DNA of 64,000 nt from contig NZ_NJIC01000017.1 in NCBI RefSeq assembly GCF_013620825.1, positions 1 through 64,000 of the forward strand, read 5' to 3'. This document shows positions 35,068-46,029 of the stretch, piece after piece. The notes under the pieces were generated by a model. It made no database searches. It worked only from the letters and a program-made list of their open reading frames with translations, and was not told where the DNA came from. The DNA comes from Rhodanobacter sp. PCA2 (GTDB taxonomy: Bacteria > Pseudomonadota > Gammaproteobacteria > Xanthomonadales > Rhodanobacteraceae). Each line of letters opens with the position of its first letter. Position 1 is the stretch's first letter. A program made the translations under genes and the position numbers.

Positions 35068-37230
35068 GTGCGTCGTCTCATGCTTGCCGCGGCCGTGTCC
35101 CTTGGCCTGATCTCGTCCGCCCATGCCGTCGAAGGCATGTGGCAGCCCGCCCAGCTCCCGGGCATCGCCGCCACGCTGCAGCAGCACGGCCTGAAGCTGG
35201 CCCCGAACACGCTGGCCGACCTCACCGCGTATCCGCTGGGCGCGATCGTGAGCCTGGGCGGCTGCACCGCCTCGTTCGTCTCGCCCGACGGCCTGGTGGT
35301 GAGCAACCACCACTGCGTGTACGGCGCGCTGCAGTTGAACTCCACGCCGGAGAACAACCTGATCGCCAAGGGCTTCCTCGCCAGGACCCACGCCGAGGAG
35401 CTTTCCGCCGGCCCGTCCGCGCGCGTGTTCGTCACCGAGGAAATCCGCGACGTCACCAGGGAGATCACCGCGAAGCTCAACGACGGCATGAGCGGCGCCG
35501 AGCGCTACAAGGCGATCGAGCTGGCGATCAAGGAGCAGGTCAAGGCCTGCGAGAGCGAGGGCTACCGCTGCGACGTCTACACCTTCCACGGCGGCTACAG
35601 CTACCAGTTGATCAAGCAGATGGAGATCAAGGACGTGCGCCTGGTCTATGCGCCGCCGCAGTCCATCGGCAAGTTCGGCGGCGACGTGGACAACTGGATG
35701 TGGCCGCGCCATACCGGCGACTTCGGCTACCTCCGCGCCTATGTGTCGAAGGACGGCAAATCCGCGTCCTTCTCGAAGGACAACGTGCCGTACAAGCCCA
35801 GGCACGTGCTCAAGGTCAACGCGAAGGGCGTCGAGGCCGGCGACTACGTGATGGTCACCGGCTATCCGGGCCGCACCAACCGCTACCGCCTCGCCGACGA
35901 AGTGCAGAGCGCGATCGACTGGACCTACCCCACCCAGATCGGCATCTACCAGGACACGCTGGACATCATCAACACCGCCGGCAAGGCCGATCCCAAGGTG
36001 GCGGTGAAGTACGCCAGCATGGTCGCCGGCCTCAACAACTACCTGAAGAACTTCGGCGGCCAGCTCGAAGGCCTGCGCCGCGCCGACGCGGTGGAAGTGA
36101 AGCACACGCAGGAGGCGAAGCTGGAAGCCTGGCTCAAGCAGCAGGGCGGCGCGGAGAACCAGGCGCTGGCCGGCGACATCGGCAAGCTGCGCCAGGCGAT
36201 CGCCGCCGAGCGCGCGAACCGCGACCGCGACCTCGCGCTGGGCCTGGTCGAGCGCTCGTCGCTGTTCAGCACCGCGGTGCGCCTGGTGCACCTGGCGAAG
36301 GAGCGGCCCAAGGCCGATCTCGAACGCGACGCCGGTTACCAGCAGCGCGACTGGGTGCGCATCGAAGGCGGCCTGAAGCAGCTGGACCGCCGCTACGATC
36401 CGGGCGTGGACCAGCAGCTGATGGCCTACGGCCTCAAGCGCTACGCGGCCTTGCCGCAGGCGCAGCGCCTGCCCGCGCTGGACGCGTGGCTGGGCGACGC
36501 GAAGACGCCCGAGCAGATCAAGGCCAGGGTCGCCGCGCTGTACGCCGGCAGCCAGCTCGGCAACGCGGATACGCGGCTGAAGTGGTTCGCGGCCGACAGC
36601 CAGGCGATCGACGCCAGCGACGACAGCATGCTCAAGCTGGCCCGCGCGGTGCAGCCGGAACTGCAGAAGATGGAAGACGAGCGGGACGCCCGCGCCGGCG
36701 AGATGAGCAAGCTGCGGCCGCGCTACATGCAGGCGATGATCGCGTGGAAGGAATCGCAGGGCCTGCCGGTGTACCCGGACGCGAACAGCTCGCTGCGCGT
36801 CACCTTCGGCAACGTGCAGGGCGTGGCGCCGCGCGACGGCGTGAGCTACGCGCCGTTCACCACCGTGGCCGGCATCGTGGAGAAGAACACCGGCATCGAG
36901 CCGTTCGACGCGCCCAAGGCCGAGATCGCGGCGATCAAGGCCAAGGCGTTCGACGGTTACGCCTCTCCGAAGCTGGGCACGCTGCCCGTGAACTTCCTCG
37001 CCGACCTCGACATCACCGGCGGCAACTCCGGCTCGCCCGCGCTGGACGCGAACGGCCAGTTGGTCGGCCTTGCGTTTGACGGCAACTGGGAGTCGGTGAG
37101 CGGCGACTGGCTGTTCAATCCCCAGCTCAACCGCTCGATCCAGGTCGACGTGCGCTACATGCTGTGGGTGATGCACCACCTCGACCACGCCGACAACCTG
37201 CTGAAGGAAATGGGCGTGCCGGCGAAGTAA
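35068..37230 (+). CDS. S46-family dipeptidyl peptidase (second of the pair, DPP7-like)
   Basis: 720 residues. GTG start with CTGGAGG five bases upstream. Signal peptide [20 protein letters not shown], then [13 protein letters not shown]. The triad is His in VSNHHCVYG, Asp in [18 protein letters not shown], and Ser about 653 in [12 protein letters not shown]. The S1-determining residue is Gly (AFDGNWE), as in DPP7, implying hydrophobic or broad P1 preference. It lies 110 bases after its paralogue, is of similar length and has diverged considerably, so it is an old duplication. A hairpin terminator follows at 37249. Confidence 0.92.
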   Translation: MRRLMLAAAVSLGLISSAHAVEGMWQPAQLPGIAATLQQHGLKLAPNTLADLTAYPLGAIVSLGGCTASFVSPDGLVVSNHHCVYGALQLNSTPENNLIAKGFLARTHAEELSAGPSARVFVTEEIRDVTREITAKLNDGMSGAERYKAIELAIKEQVKACESEGYRCDVYTFHGGYSYQLIKQMEIKDVRLVYAPPQSIGKFGGDVDNWMWPRHTGDFGYLRAYVSKDGKSASFSKDNVPYKPRHVLKVNAKGVEAGDYVMVTGYPGRTNRYRLADEVQSAIDWTYPTQIGIYQDTLDIINTAGKADPKVAVKYASMVAGLNNYLKNFGGQLEGLRRADAVEVKHTQEAKLEAWLKQQGGAENQALAGDIGKLRQAIAAERANRDRDLALGLVERSSLFSTAVRLVHLAKERPKADLERDAGYQQRDWVRIEGGLKQLDRRYDPGVDQQLMAYGLKRYAALPQAQRLPALDAWLGDAKTPEQIKARVAALYAGSQLGNADTRLKWFAADSQAIDASDDSMLKLARAVQPELQKMEDERDARAGEMSKLRPRYMQAMIAWKESQGLPVYPDANSSLRVTFGNVQGVAPRDGVSYAPFTTVAGIVEKNTGIEPFDAPKAEIAAIKAKAFDGYASPKLGTLPVNFLADLDITGGNSGSPALDANGQLVGLAFDGNWESVSGDWLFNPQLNRSIQVDVRYMLWVMHHLDHADNLLKEMGVPAK

Positions 37231-37248
37231 GCCGCGCCGCGCCCGACG

Positions 37249-37285
37249 CGCAGGGCCGCCGCATGGCGGCCCTGCGCATTTCTGT
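37249..37285 (+). terminator. Terminator after the S46 pair
   Basis: Twelve-bp stem CGCAGGGCCGCC/GGCGGCCCTGCG with loop GCAT, followed by CATTTCTGT. The tail is only modestly T-rich. Confidence 0.7.
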
Positions 37286-37327
37286 CCACAGCGAATGTGG
37301 ATACGTGCTGGACAAGCGTGTGGACAA
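37282..37327. promoter_or_regulatory. Cluster of three DnaA-box-like nonamers upstream of miaA
   Basis: CTGTCCACA (37282), TGTGGATAC (37296) and TGTGGACAA (37319) each differ by one or two bases from TGTGGATAA or its complement TTATCCACA. They lie within 46 bases. This could be a minor DnaA-binding locus controlling the miaA-hfq region. No origin genes are nearby, so I do not call an origin. Confidence 0.3.
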
Positions 37328-37426
37328 CTCCGATTCGTCGCGTCGCGACAGGCACTTGGCACGGATTGCCGAAGTTTTGCCCAGGCCCGTGCGTTACGCT
37401 TGCGCCCGGTTTTCCGAGCAGCCCGC

Positions 37427-38377
37427 ATGAGCCCAGACATCCGCCCGCCCGCCATCTTCCTGATGGGCCCCACGGCCTCGGGCAAGACCGCGCTCGCCTG
37501 CGAACTGGCCGAGCGTTTTCCGCTGGAGCTGGTCAGCGTGGATTCCGCGCTGGTCTACCGCGGCCTGGACATAGGCGCGGCGAAGCCGGACGCGGCCACG
37601 CTGGCGAGTCATCCGCATGCGCTGATCGACATCCGCGATCCGGCCACCCCGTATTCCGCCGCGGAGTTCCGTGACGACGCGCTGGCTGCGATGCAGTCCA
37701 TCACGGCACAGGGCAGGGTGCCCCTGCTGGTGGGCGGCACCGGGCTGTATTTCCGCGCCCTGCAGCGCGGCCTCTCCGACCTGCCCGAAGCCGATCCGGC
37801 GCTGCGCGCGCGGCTGACGGAGGAGGGCGCGCGCATCGGCTGGCCGGCGCTGCATGCGCGGCTGGCGCAGCTCGATCCTCCCGCGGCGGCAAGGATCGGC
37901 CCCAACGACGCCCAGCGCCTGCAACGCGCGCTGGAAGTGATCGAGCTCAGCGGACGACCCTTGTCCGAACTGCAGCGCGGCGGCCGCGGCGGGGCGTTTC
38001 CGTGGCGCGTGCTGAAGCTGGCCCTGCTGCCGGCCGACCGCAGGCCCCTGCACGCGCGCATCGCCGAGCGCTTCGATGCGATGCTGGCGGCGGGCTTCCT
38101 CGACGAGCTGCGCGCCCTGCGCCGCCGCGGCGACCTGCACGCCGACCTGCCGGCGATCCGCGCGGTGGGCTACCGCCAGGGCTGGGAATACCTCGACGGC
38201 GCCACGGACGCCGCCGGCTTCCGCGAGCGCGCGATCTTCGCCACCCGGCAACTGGCCAAGCGACAGATCACCTGGCTGCGCGCGGAACTGGACGCGCGCA
38301 GCTTCGACCCCGACGTTGCGCCACCGCTGCCGCGTGCGGTGGAGGCCGTCCGGCTGTTTCTCGGAACGCCGGTGTGA
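37427..38377 (+). CDS. miaA: tRNA dimethylallyltransferase
   Basis: 316 residues (E. coli 316). Adds a dimethylallyl group to A37 of tRNAs reading UNN codons. P-loop [18 protein letters not shown], then [42 protein letters not shown] and the C-terminal [15 protein letters not shown]. The ATG at 37427 is the family start; earlier frame is the promoter region. First gene of miaA-hfq-hflX-hflK-hflC-purA, a conserved gammaproteobacterial order. Confidence 0.96.
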   Translation: MSPDIRPPAIFLMGPTASGKTALACELAERFPLELVSVDSALVYRGLDIGAAKPDAATLASHPHALIDIRDPATPYSAAEFRDDALAAMQSITAQGRVPLLVGGTGLYFRALQRGLSDLPEADPALRARLTEEGARIGWPALHARLAQLDPPAAARIGPNDAQRLQRALEVIELSGRPLSELQRGGRGGAFPWRVLKLALLPADRRPLHARIAERFDAMLAAGFLDELRALRRRGDLHADLPAIRAVGYRQGWEYLDGATDAAGFRERAIFATRQLAKRQITWLRAELDARSFDPDVAPPLPRAVEAVRLFLGTPV

Positions 38378-38468
38378 GAAAGCCGTTGCAAGCCGCGCCG
38401 CCGGCTGTGGATTTCCCGAAAAACCCCTTCCTTCAAGCCCTTGAACCCGGTTAACATCGTCGCAGTTG

Positions 38469-38502
38469 GGCCGGGGCGCCACTGGCGTTTTTTCCCCGGG
38501 CC
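38469..38502 (+). terminator. Possible attenuator in the hfq leader
   Basis: GGCCGGGG (38469-38476) can pair with CCCCGGGCC (38494-38502), enclosing a short CGCC-ACT-GGCG hairpin followed by TTTTTT. The T6 after a small stem looks like a weak intrinsic terminator that the larger hairpin would mask. It lies 29 bases before the hfq start. Confidence 0.35.
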
Positions 38503-38530
38503 GGTTCGCCGCACAGGGGAGAACAACATA

Positions 38531-38809
38531 ATGTCCAAGGGACAGTCATTGCAGGATCCGTTTCTCAATGCGTTGCGCCGCGAGCGCGTGCCGGTGGCCA
38601 TCTATCTGGTCAACGGCATCAAGTTGCAGGGCACGGTCGAGTCGTTCGACCAGTTCGTGGTGCTGCTGCGCAACCAGGTCAGCCAGATGGTCTACAAGCA
38701 CGCCATCTCCACCGTGGTGCCCAGCCGCAACGTGCGTATCGGCAACGGCCACGACGGCCACGAGCCGCATGCGGATGCCGCGCCGGCAGGCGACGCCGCG
38801 GACGCTTGA
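38531..38809 (+). CDS. hfq: RNA chaperone Hfq
   Basis: 92 residues. Hexameric Sm-like protein that pairs small RNAs with messages. The Sm1 and Sm2 cores are intact: [41 protein letters not shown] and [14 protein letters not shown]. Distal and proximal face residues (Gln8 region, YKHA) are conserved. The C-terminal tail is short and His/Asp/Ala-rich ([15 protein letters not shown]). The ribosome site GGGGAG lies 10 bases before the ATG. Confidence 0.98.
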   Translation: MSKGQSLQDPFLNALRRERVPVAIYLVNGIKLQGTVESFDQFVVLLRNQVSQMVYKHAISTVVPSRNVRIGNGHDGHEPHADAAPAGDAADA

Positions 38810-38881
38810 TTGATGGCCTGCCGGCCCACATGAAGGCGGGGTCCCACCGATCCCGTCACGCCGCAGAGGCCGCCAGTCCAC

Positions 38882-40213
38882 GTGTTTGATCGTCAGAAGA
38901 AAGGCGAGCGCGCCATCCTCGTGCTCCCCCACGGCCGCGGCAGCGGCGACGCCGAGCGGCGCGCCGCCGAGTTCGTCGAACTGGCCAGGTCCGCCGGCGC
39001 CGAAGTGCTGGGCAGCGTCGCCGCCCGCGTCGAAACCCCCAATCCGCGCTACTACATCGGCAGCGGCAAGGCCGAGGAAGTGGCCGAGATGGTGCGCGCG
39101 GTGGAGGCCGACCTGGTGCTGGTCGACCACCTGCTCAGCCCGGTGCAGGAGCGCAACCTCGAGAAGCACCTCAGTGCGCGCGTGGTCGACCGCGCCGGCC
39201 TGATCCTGGACATCTTCGCCCAGCGCGCCCGCTCGCACGAAGGCAAGCTGGAAGTGGAGCTGGCCCAGCTCAAGCACATCGCCACCCGGCTGGTGCGCGG
39301 CTGGACCCACCTGGACGCCCAGCGCGGCGGCGCGATCGGCAACCGCGGCCCCGGCGAAACCCAGCTCGAAACCGACCGCCGCCTGCTCGCCGAACGGGTG
39401 AAGATGCTCACCAGGCGCCTGGAGAAGGTGCAGACCCAGCGCGGCCAGCAGCGCCGCGCGCGGCTGCGCAACACGGTGCCGCGGGTGGCCCTGGTGGGCT
39501 ACACCAACGCCGGCAAGTCCACCCTGTTCAACGCGTTGACCGAAGGCGCCGTCTACGCCGCCGACCAATTGTTCGCCACGCTGGACCCCACCGTGCGCCG
39601 GCTCGACGACCTCGCCTGCGGCCCCGCGGTGATCGCCGACACCGTGGGTTTCGTGCGCGAACTGCCGCACGACCTGGTCGCCGCCTTCCGCGGCACCCTG
39701 GCCGAGGCGCGCGATGCCGACCTGCTGCTGCACGTCAGCGACGCCGCCGACGAGGAGCGCGAGCTGCTGCGCCGCGTGGTCGACCAGGTGCTGGAGGAGA
39801 TCGGCGCGGGCGATGTGCCGCAGCTGCGGGTCTACAACAAGATCGATCTGGTGGGCGTCGAAGAGGGCGGCAGCGAGGCCTCGATGCAGCCACGTATCGA
39901 CCGCGACGCCGAGGGCCGCCCGCAGGCGGTGTGGCTGTCCGCCGCCACCGGCGCCGGCATCGACCTGCTGCGCCAGGCGCTGGGCGAACTGCTGGGCGGC
40001 GAGCGCGTGCAGTCCGAGCTGCGCCTGCCGCTGACCGCGGGGCGGCTGCACGCCCGGCTCAAGGCGGTGGGCGCGATCGCCGGCGAGCAGGTGGACGAGC
40101 ACGGCTGGCGCCTGCGCATCGACGCGCCGCGCAGCGTGATCGCGCCGCTCAACGGCGGCAACGCGGCGGAGGCCGAGCTGCTGCGTGGGCTGCTGGCGGG
40201 CGCGGCGTCCTGA
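38882..40213 (+). CDS. hflX: Ribosome-associated GTPase HflX
   Basis: 443 residues with GTG start. Rescues or splits stalled ribosomes. The N-terminal HflX domain contains PNPRYYIGSGKAEEVAEMV and RAGLILDIFAQRARSHEGKLEVELAQL. The glycine-rich GNRGPGETQLETDRRLL leads to the G domain: G1 ALVGYTNAGKSTLFN, G3 DTVGFVRELPHDL, and G4 VYNKIDLVG. It sits 72 bases after hfq, as in most gammaproteobacteria. The start is backed by the family N-terminus (MFDRQKKGERAILV), although its ribosome site is weak. Confidence 0.97.
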   Translation: MFDRQKKGERAILVLPHGRGSGDAERRAAEFVELARSAGAEVLGSVAARVETPNPRYYIGSGKAEEVAEMVRAVEADLVLVDHLLSPVQERNLEKHLSARVVDRAGLILDIFAQRARSHEGKLEVELAQLKHIATRLVRGWTHLDAQRGGAIGNRGPGETQLETDRRLLAERVKMLTRRLEKVQTQRGQQRRARLRNTVPRVALVGYTNAGKSTLFNALTEGAVYAADQLFATLDPTVRRLDDLACGPAVIADTVGFVRELPHDLVAAFRGTLAEARDADLLLHVSDAADEERELLRRVVDQVLEEIGAGDVPQLRVYNKIDLVGVEEGGSEASMQPRIDRDAEGRPQAVWLSAATGAGIDLLRQALGELLGGERVQSELRLPLTAGRLHARLKAVGAIAGEQVDEHGWRLRIDAPRSVIAPLNGGNAAEAELLRGLLAGAAS

Positions 40214-40226
40214 TTTCGCCCGGCTC

Positions 40227-40235
40227 TGCTAGAAT
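40227..40235 (+). promoter_or_regulatory. Extended -10 promoter for hflKC
   Basis: TGCTAGAAT in the 153-base hflX-hflK gap fits an extended -10 box. The leader to the hflK ATG would be about 125 bases. It suggests hflKC-purA can be transcribed apart from hflX. Confidence 0.55.
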
Positions 40236-40366
40236 GTCGGCTGTTTGCGCGGTCGAAAACCTCGATCGCCATGTCGGTATGCAGCCCCGTCACGCCACAT
40301 GCGATTTCCGTTCAACCCGATGTATCCCGGTGCGGCTGGCCGGGGTCACCAGCGACGAGACTGACA

Positions 40367-41442
40367 ATGGCCTGGAATGAACCCGGCGGCGGCCAGCGCG
40401 ACCCCTGGAACCGCCAGCGCCCGAACAGCGGCGGCTTCTCGCCGGAGCAGTGGCTGAAGGACTTCGGCAAGCATTTCGGCAGGCTGGGGCGCGGCCCCGG
40501 CGGCATCCTCACCGCGATCGTCGTGCTGGTCGTGATGTTCCTGCTGATGAGCAGCTACACCATCATCGGCGCGCGCCAGGTCGGCGTGGTGCTGCGTTTC
40601 GGCGAATACGCGCGCTCGCTGCCGCCGGGCTTCCACCTCAAGCTGCCCAACCCGATCGAGAGCGTGGACAAGGTCGAGGCCACGGGCATCCGCTCGGTCA
40701 ACGACCGCGTTTCCATGCTCACCCGCGACGAGAACATCATCGCCATCGACTTCACCGTGCAGTACCAGGTGGACGACGCGTACAAGTACCTGTTTTCGGT
40801 GAGCGACCCCGACGCCAGCGTGGGCGCCGCCGCCGAGGCCGCGGTGCGTTCGGTGATCGGCAGCAGCGACATGGACCAGGTCCTCTCCGCCGACGGCTCG
40901 ACCCTGGTGACCCAGGCGCAGCAGGCGCTGCAGAAGACGCTGGACAGCTACAACAGCGGCCTGCGCGTCACCGAGGTGAGCTTCCAGAACGTGGCGCCGC
41001 CGGCCGAGGTGAAGGACGCCTTCGACGACGTCAACAACGCGCGCGAAGACAAGCAGAGCATCGAGAACAACGCGCTCGCCTACGCGAACAAGGTGGTGCC
41101 GGTGGCGCGCGGCGACGCGGCGCGCATCGCCGCCGAGGCCGAAGGCTACAAGGCCGAGCGCATCGCGCGCGCGCAGGGCGACGTCGCCCGCTTCGACCTG
41201 CTGCTGAAGGAATACAAGGCGGCGCCTGCGGTGACCCGCAAGCGCCTGTGGCTGGAGACCATGGAACAGGTGATGGCCGACAACCCCAAGGTGATCGACG
41301 GTTCCGGCGGACGCAACATCATCAACCTGCCGGCCGCCCAGCGCACGCGTGGCGCTGCCGATGCCACCGGCAACGCCGCGGCGTCGGTGATTGCGCCCGC
41401 CTCGGCCAGTTCCAGCGGCGACGCGGACAAGGAGAAGCAGCC

Positions 41443-41446
<4 letters not shown>
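40367..41446 (+). CDS. hflK: HflK, membrane-protease regulator
   Basis: 359 residues. Gly-rich, charged cytoplasmic N-terminus (MAWNEPGGGQRDPWNRQRP), one membrane helix (ILTAIVVLVVMFLLMSSY), then an SPFH/band-7 domain (VGVVLRFGEYARSLPPGFH) and a long helix (RIAAEAEGYKAERIARAQGD). With HflC it forms a large cage around FtsH and modulates its proteolysis. Its stop overlaps the hflC start as ATGA. The C-terminal tail is Ala/Ser-rich and variable. Confidence 0.97.
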
Positions 41447-43732
<2,286 letters not shown>

Positions 43733-43757
43733 GCGGGCGTGTCCGGGACGTGACGAG

Positions 43758-43782
43758 GAACCCCGCCGCGCGCGGGGTTTTT
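43758..43782 (+). terminator. Rho-independent terminator after purA
   Basis: CCCCGC-CGCGC-GCGGGG stem followed by TTTTT, 26 bases after the purA stop; preceded by AA, completing an A/T-flanked stem. Confidence 0.92.
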
Positions 43783-43863
43783 CGTCGGGTGCGGTACGCT
43801 TGCTTGGATCGCCGGGGCACGTCCCCATATCGATTCGGGCCGATGTCACCGTGGAGGCCGACC

Positions 43864-44310
43864 ATGTCCCAGTATCGCAAGACGCCCGAAGCGCTCGCCC
43901 GGCTGACGCCCGAGCAGTACCGCGTCACCCAGCAGAACGCCACCGAACGGCCCGGCACGGGCGAATACCTGCACCACGCCGCGCCGGGCATCTATGTCGA
44001 CGTGGTGAGCGGCGAGCCGCTGTTCGCCTCCGCGGACAAGTTCGACGCGCATTGCGGCTGGCCCAGCTTCACCCGGCCGCTGCAGCCGGCCAGCGTGCGC
44101 GAGCTGGGCGACGACTCGCACGGCATGCTGCGCACCGAGGTGCGCTCCGCGCAGGGCGACAGCCATCTGGGCCATGTATTCCCGGACGGGCCCACCGCGA
44201 GCGGCGGACTGCGCTACTGCATCAACTCCGCGTCGCTGCGCTTCGTGCCGCGCGCCGAGATGGAAGCCCAGGGCTACGGCGCCTGGCTGGACCAGGTGGA
44301 GGACGCGTGA
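43864..44310 (+). CDS. msrB: Peptide-methionine (R)-S-oxide reductase
   Basis: 148 residues. Repairs methionine-R-sulfoxide. The catalytic Cys is in [10 protein letters not shown], with [10 protein letters not shown] and [10 protein letters not shown]. The zinc-binding CXXC pairs of many MsrB proteins are missing ([10 protein letters not shown] and [10 protein letters not shown] stand where cysteines would be), so this is a zinc-free form. The start follows GTGGAGGCCGACC. Its stop overlaps the msrA start, so the two are coupled. Confidence 0.95.
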   Translation: MSQYRKTPEALARLTPEQYRVTQQNATERPGTGEYLHHAAPGIYVDVVSGEPLFASADKFDAHCGWPSFTRPLQPASVRELGDDSHGMLRTEVRSAQGDSHLGHVFPDGPTASGGLRYCINSASLRFVPRAEMEAQGYGAWLDQVEDA

Positions 44311-44825
44311 TGGCCACCGAACGCGCCGTGCTCGCCGGCGGCTGTTTCTGGGGCGTGCAGGAACTGCTGCGCAAGCTGCCCGGCGTGCTGTCCACCCGCA
44401 CCGGCTACGCCGGCGGCGACGTGCCGAACGCCACCTATCGTCACCACGGCAGCCACGCCGAGGCGGTGGAGATCGTGTTCGATCCCGCCCGCATCGGCTA
44501 CCGCGAGCTGCTGGAATTCTTCTTCCAGATCCACGATCCCAGCACGCCGAACCGGCAGGGCAACGACCGCGGCAGCTCCTATCGCTCGCTGATCCTGTAC
44601 GCCAGCGTGGCGCAGAAGCGCATCGCCGAAGACACCATCGCCGACGTCGATGCTTCCGGCCTGTGGCCCGGCAAGGTGGCGACCGAGCTGCAGCCGCTGG
44701 GCGACTTCTGGGAGGCCGAACCGGAGCACCAGGACTACCTGCAGCACTATCCCGGCGGCTACACCTGCCACTTCGTGCGGCCGGGCTGGCGTCTGCCGCG
44801 GCGCGCGGAAGACGCGGCGCGCTGA
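44310..44825 (+). CDS. msrA: Peptide-methionine (S)-S-oxide reductase
   Basis: 171 residues. The active site is [15 protein letters not shown] with the catalytic Cys, followed by [30 protein letters not shown] and [11 protein letters not shown]. Cytoplasmic. It begins in the TGATG overlap with msrB, forming a two-gene repair operon for both stereoisomers of methionine sulfoxide. Ends 40 bases from the convergent lipoprotein gene. Confidence 0.96.
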   Translation: MATERAVLAGGCFWGVQELLRKLPGVLSTRTGYAGGDVPNATYRHHGSHAEAVEIVFDPARIGYRELLEFFFQIHDPSTPNRQGNDRGSSYRSLILYASVAQKRIAEDTIADVDASGLWPGKVATELQPLGDFWEAEPEHQDYLQHYPGGYTCHFVRPGWRLPRRAEDAAR

Positions 44826-44865
44826 TCGCGCGGGCGGCGCGGTTGGCGCCGCAGGAAAACGGATG

Positions 44866-45237
44866 TCACGGTGCCGCGGGCGGCGTTCCCGCGGCGTGAC
44901 CGGGCGTGCATGCCGCCGTCATCGCGCCGGCCTCGGACCGCATGCAGACGTGCACGCCGTGGGGCGGATCGGCAAGCGTCCGTTCGCCGCCTGCGGCCAC
45001 CGCGAATGCCTGCAGCGGCGGCTTGCTGCAGGTGGCGTCGGTGCAGTCCGGGTCGAACAAGGCGTAGTGGCATTGCCCGCTGGCACTGACGCGGCACTCG
45101 AAACGCGCCGACAGTTCGCCGATGGTGACGCGGCTGTCGAAGACGGTCCGGCCGTTTTCGCTGGCGCGCGTGACCAGCACGCGTTCTCCCGGTGTGCAGC
45201 CGGCCAGCAGCAGGATGATGGCGATGAGTTTGTACAT
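44866..45237 (-). CDS. Small cysteine-rich lipoprotein of unknown function
   Basis: 123 residues. The signal MYKLIAIILLLAGC gives lipidated Cys14. The mature part has about six further cysteines (FECRVSASGQCHYALF, DPDCTDATCSKPPLQ, VHVCMR, AACTPG), suggesting disulfides in the periplasm. No family recognised. It lies 21 bases after the LytTR regulator gene, on the same strand, so it is probably the third gene of that operon and a possible accessory envelope component. Confidence 0.7.
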   Translation of the reverse strand: MYKLIAIILLLAGCTPGERVLVTRASENGRTVFDSRVTIGELSARFECRVSASGQCHYALFDPDCTDATCSKPPLQAFAVAAGGERTLADPPHGVHVCMRSEAGAMTAACTPGHAAGTPPAAP

Positions 45238-45258
45238 GGAGACACCTCGCGTGCGGGG

Positions 45259-46029
45259 TCACATGTTGCGGAACAGCGCCATGAAGGGCTGGCTCACGGT
45301 GAGGGTTTCGGGGCGTTGCCTGAGGCGCACCGTGCCCTTGCCGCTGTCGTCGCGAACGATGGCGGCGATGGCTTTCAGGTTGACGATGGTGGAGCGGTGG
45401 ATCTGCTTGAACGCCGCCGGGTCGAGCTGCTCCAGCAGTTCGCGGATGGGCTTGCGCAGCAGCGCCTCGCCCTCGGCGGTCACCGCCACGGTGTACTTGT
45501 GGTCGGCGCGGAAGTAGGCGACGTCGTCGACCATGATCAGTCGCGTTTCGCGGCCCGTGCCGGCGGTGATCCAGGTCAGCGGCGGTGCTGCGGCAGTGAG
45601 CGCGCCGCCCTGCGCCAGCTCGCGCAACAGCAGGGCCAGGTCGCCGTGCGCGGTCTGGCCGGCGGTGACGCGGCGCTGCAGCCGTTCCACGGTGGCGGCC
45701 AGGCGCTCGGCGGCGATGGGCTTCAGCAGGTAGTCGATCGCGCCGCGCTCGAACGCGTCGATGGCGTACTGGTCGTAGGCGGTGGTGAACACCACCTGCG
45801 TCGCCGGACTGGCGGTGGCGGCCGCGGCGGCCACTTCCAGGCCATTCAGGCCGGGCATGCGGATGTCGAGGAAGGCCACGTCCGGCTGCTGCGCCGCGAT
45901 GGCCTCCAGCGCTTCGGCGCCGTCCTCGCATTCGGCGACCACGTCCAGTTCCGGCCACGCATCGCCCAGCAGGCGTTTCAGCGCATCGCGCAGCAGCGGT
46001 TCGTCCTCGGCGATGACGGCGCGGGTCAT
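45259..46029 (-). CDS. LytTR-family response regulator
   Basis: 256 residues. The receiver starts AVIAEDEPLLRDAL, with the phosphorylated Asp in VAFLDIRMPGLNGLE and the Lys in YLLKPIAAERL. The C-terminal LytTR DNA-binding domain spans about 150-250 (VAYFRADHKYTVAV, FKQIHRSTIVNLKAI). The start ATG overlaps the upstream kinase stop as ATGA. Such AlgR/LytT regulators usually control exopolysaccharide, fimbrial or envelope genes. No target is identifiable here beyond the lipoprotein gene that follows. Confidence 0.93.
   Translation of the reverse strand: MTRAVIAEDEPLLRDALKRLLGDAWPELDVVAECEDGAEALEAIAAQQPDVAFLDIRMPGLNGLEVAAAAATASPATQVVFTTAYDQYAIDAFERGAIDYLLKPIAAERLAATVERLQRRVTAGQTAHGDLALLLRELAQGGALTAAAPPLTWITAGTGRETRLIMVDDVAYFRADHKYTVAVTAEGEALLRKPIRELLEQLDPAAFKQIHRSTIVNLKAIAAIVRDDSGKGTVRLRQRPETLTVSQPFMALFRNM

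Noticed and set aside
37282-37327. Chromosomal replication origin
   Set aside because: Only three imperfect boxes and no dnaA, dnaN or AT-rich unwinding region.
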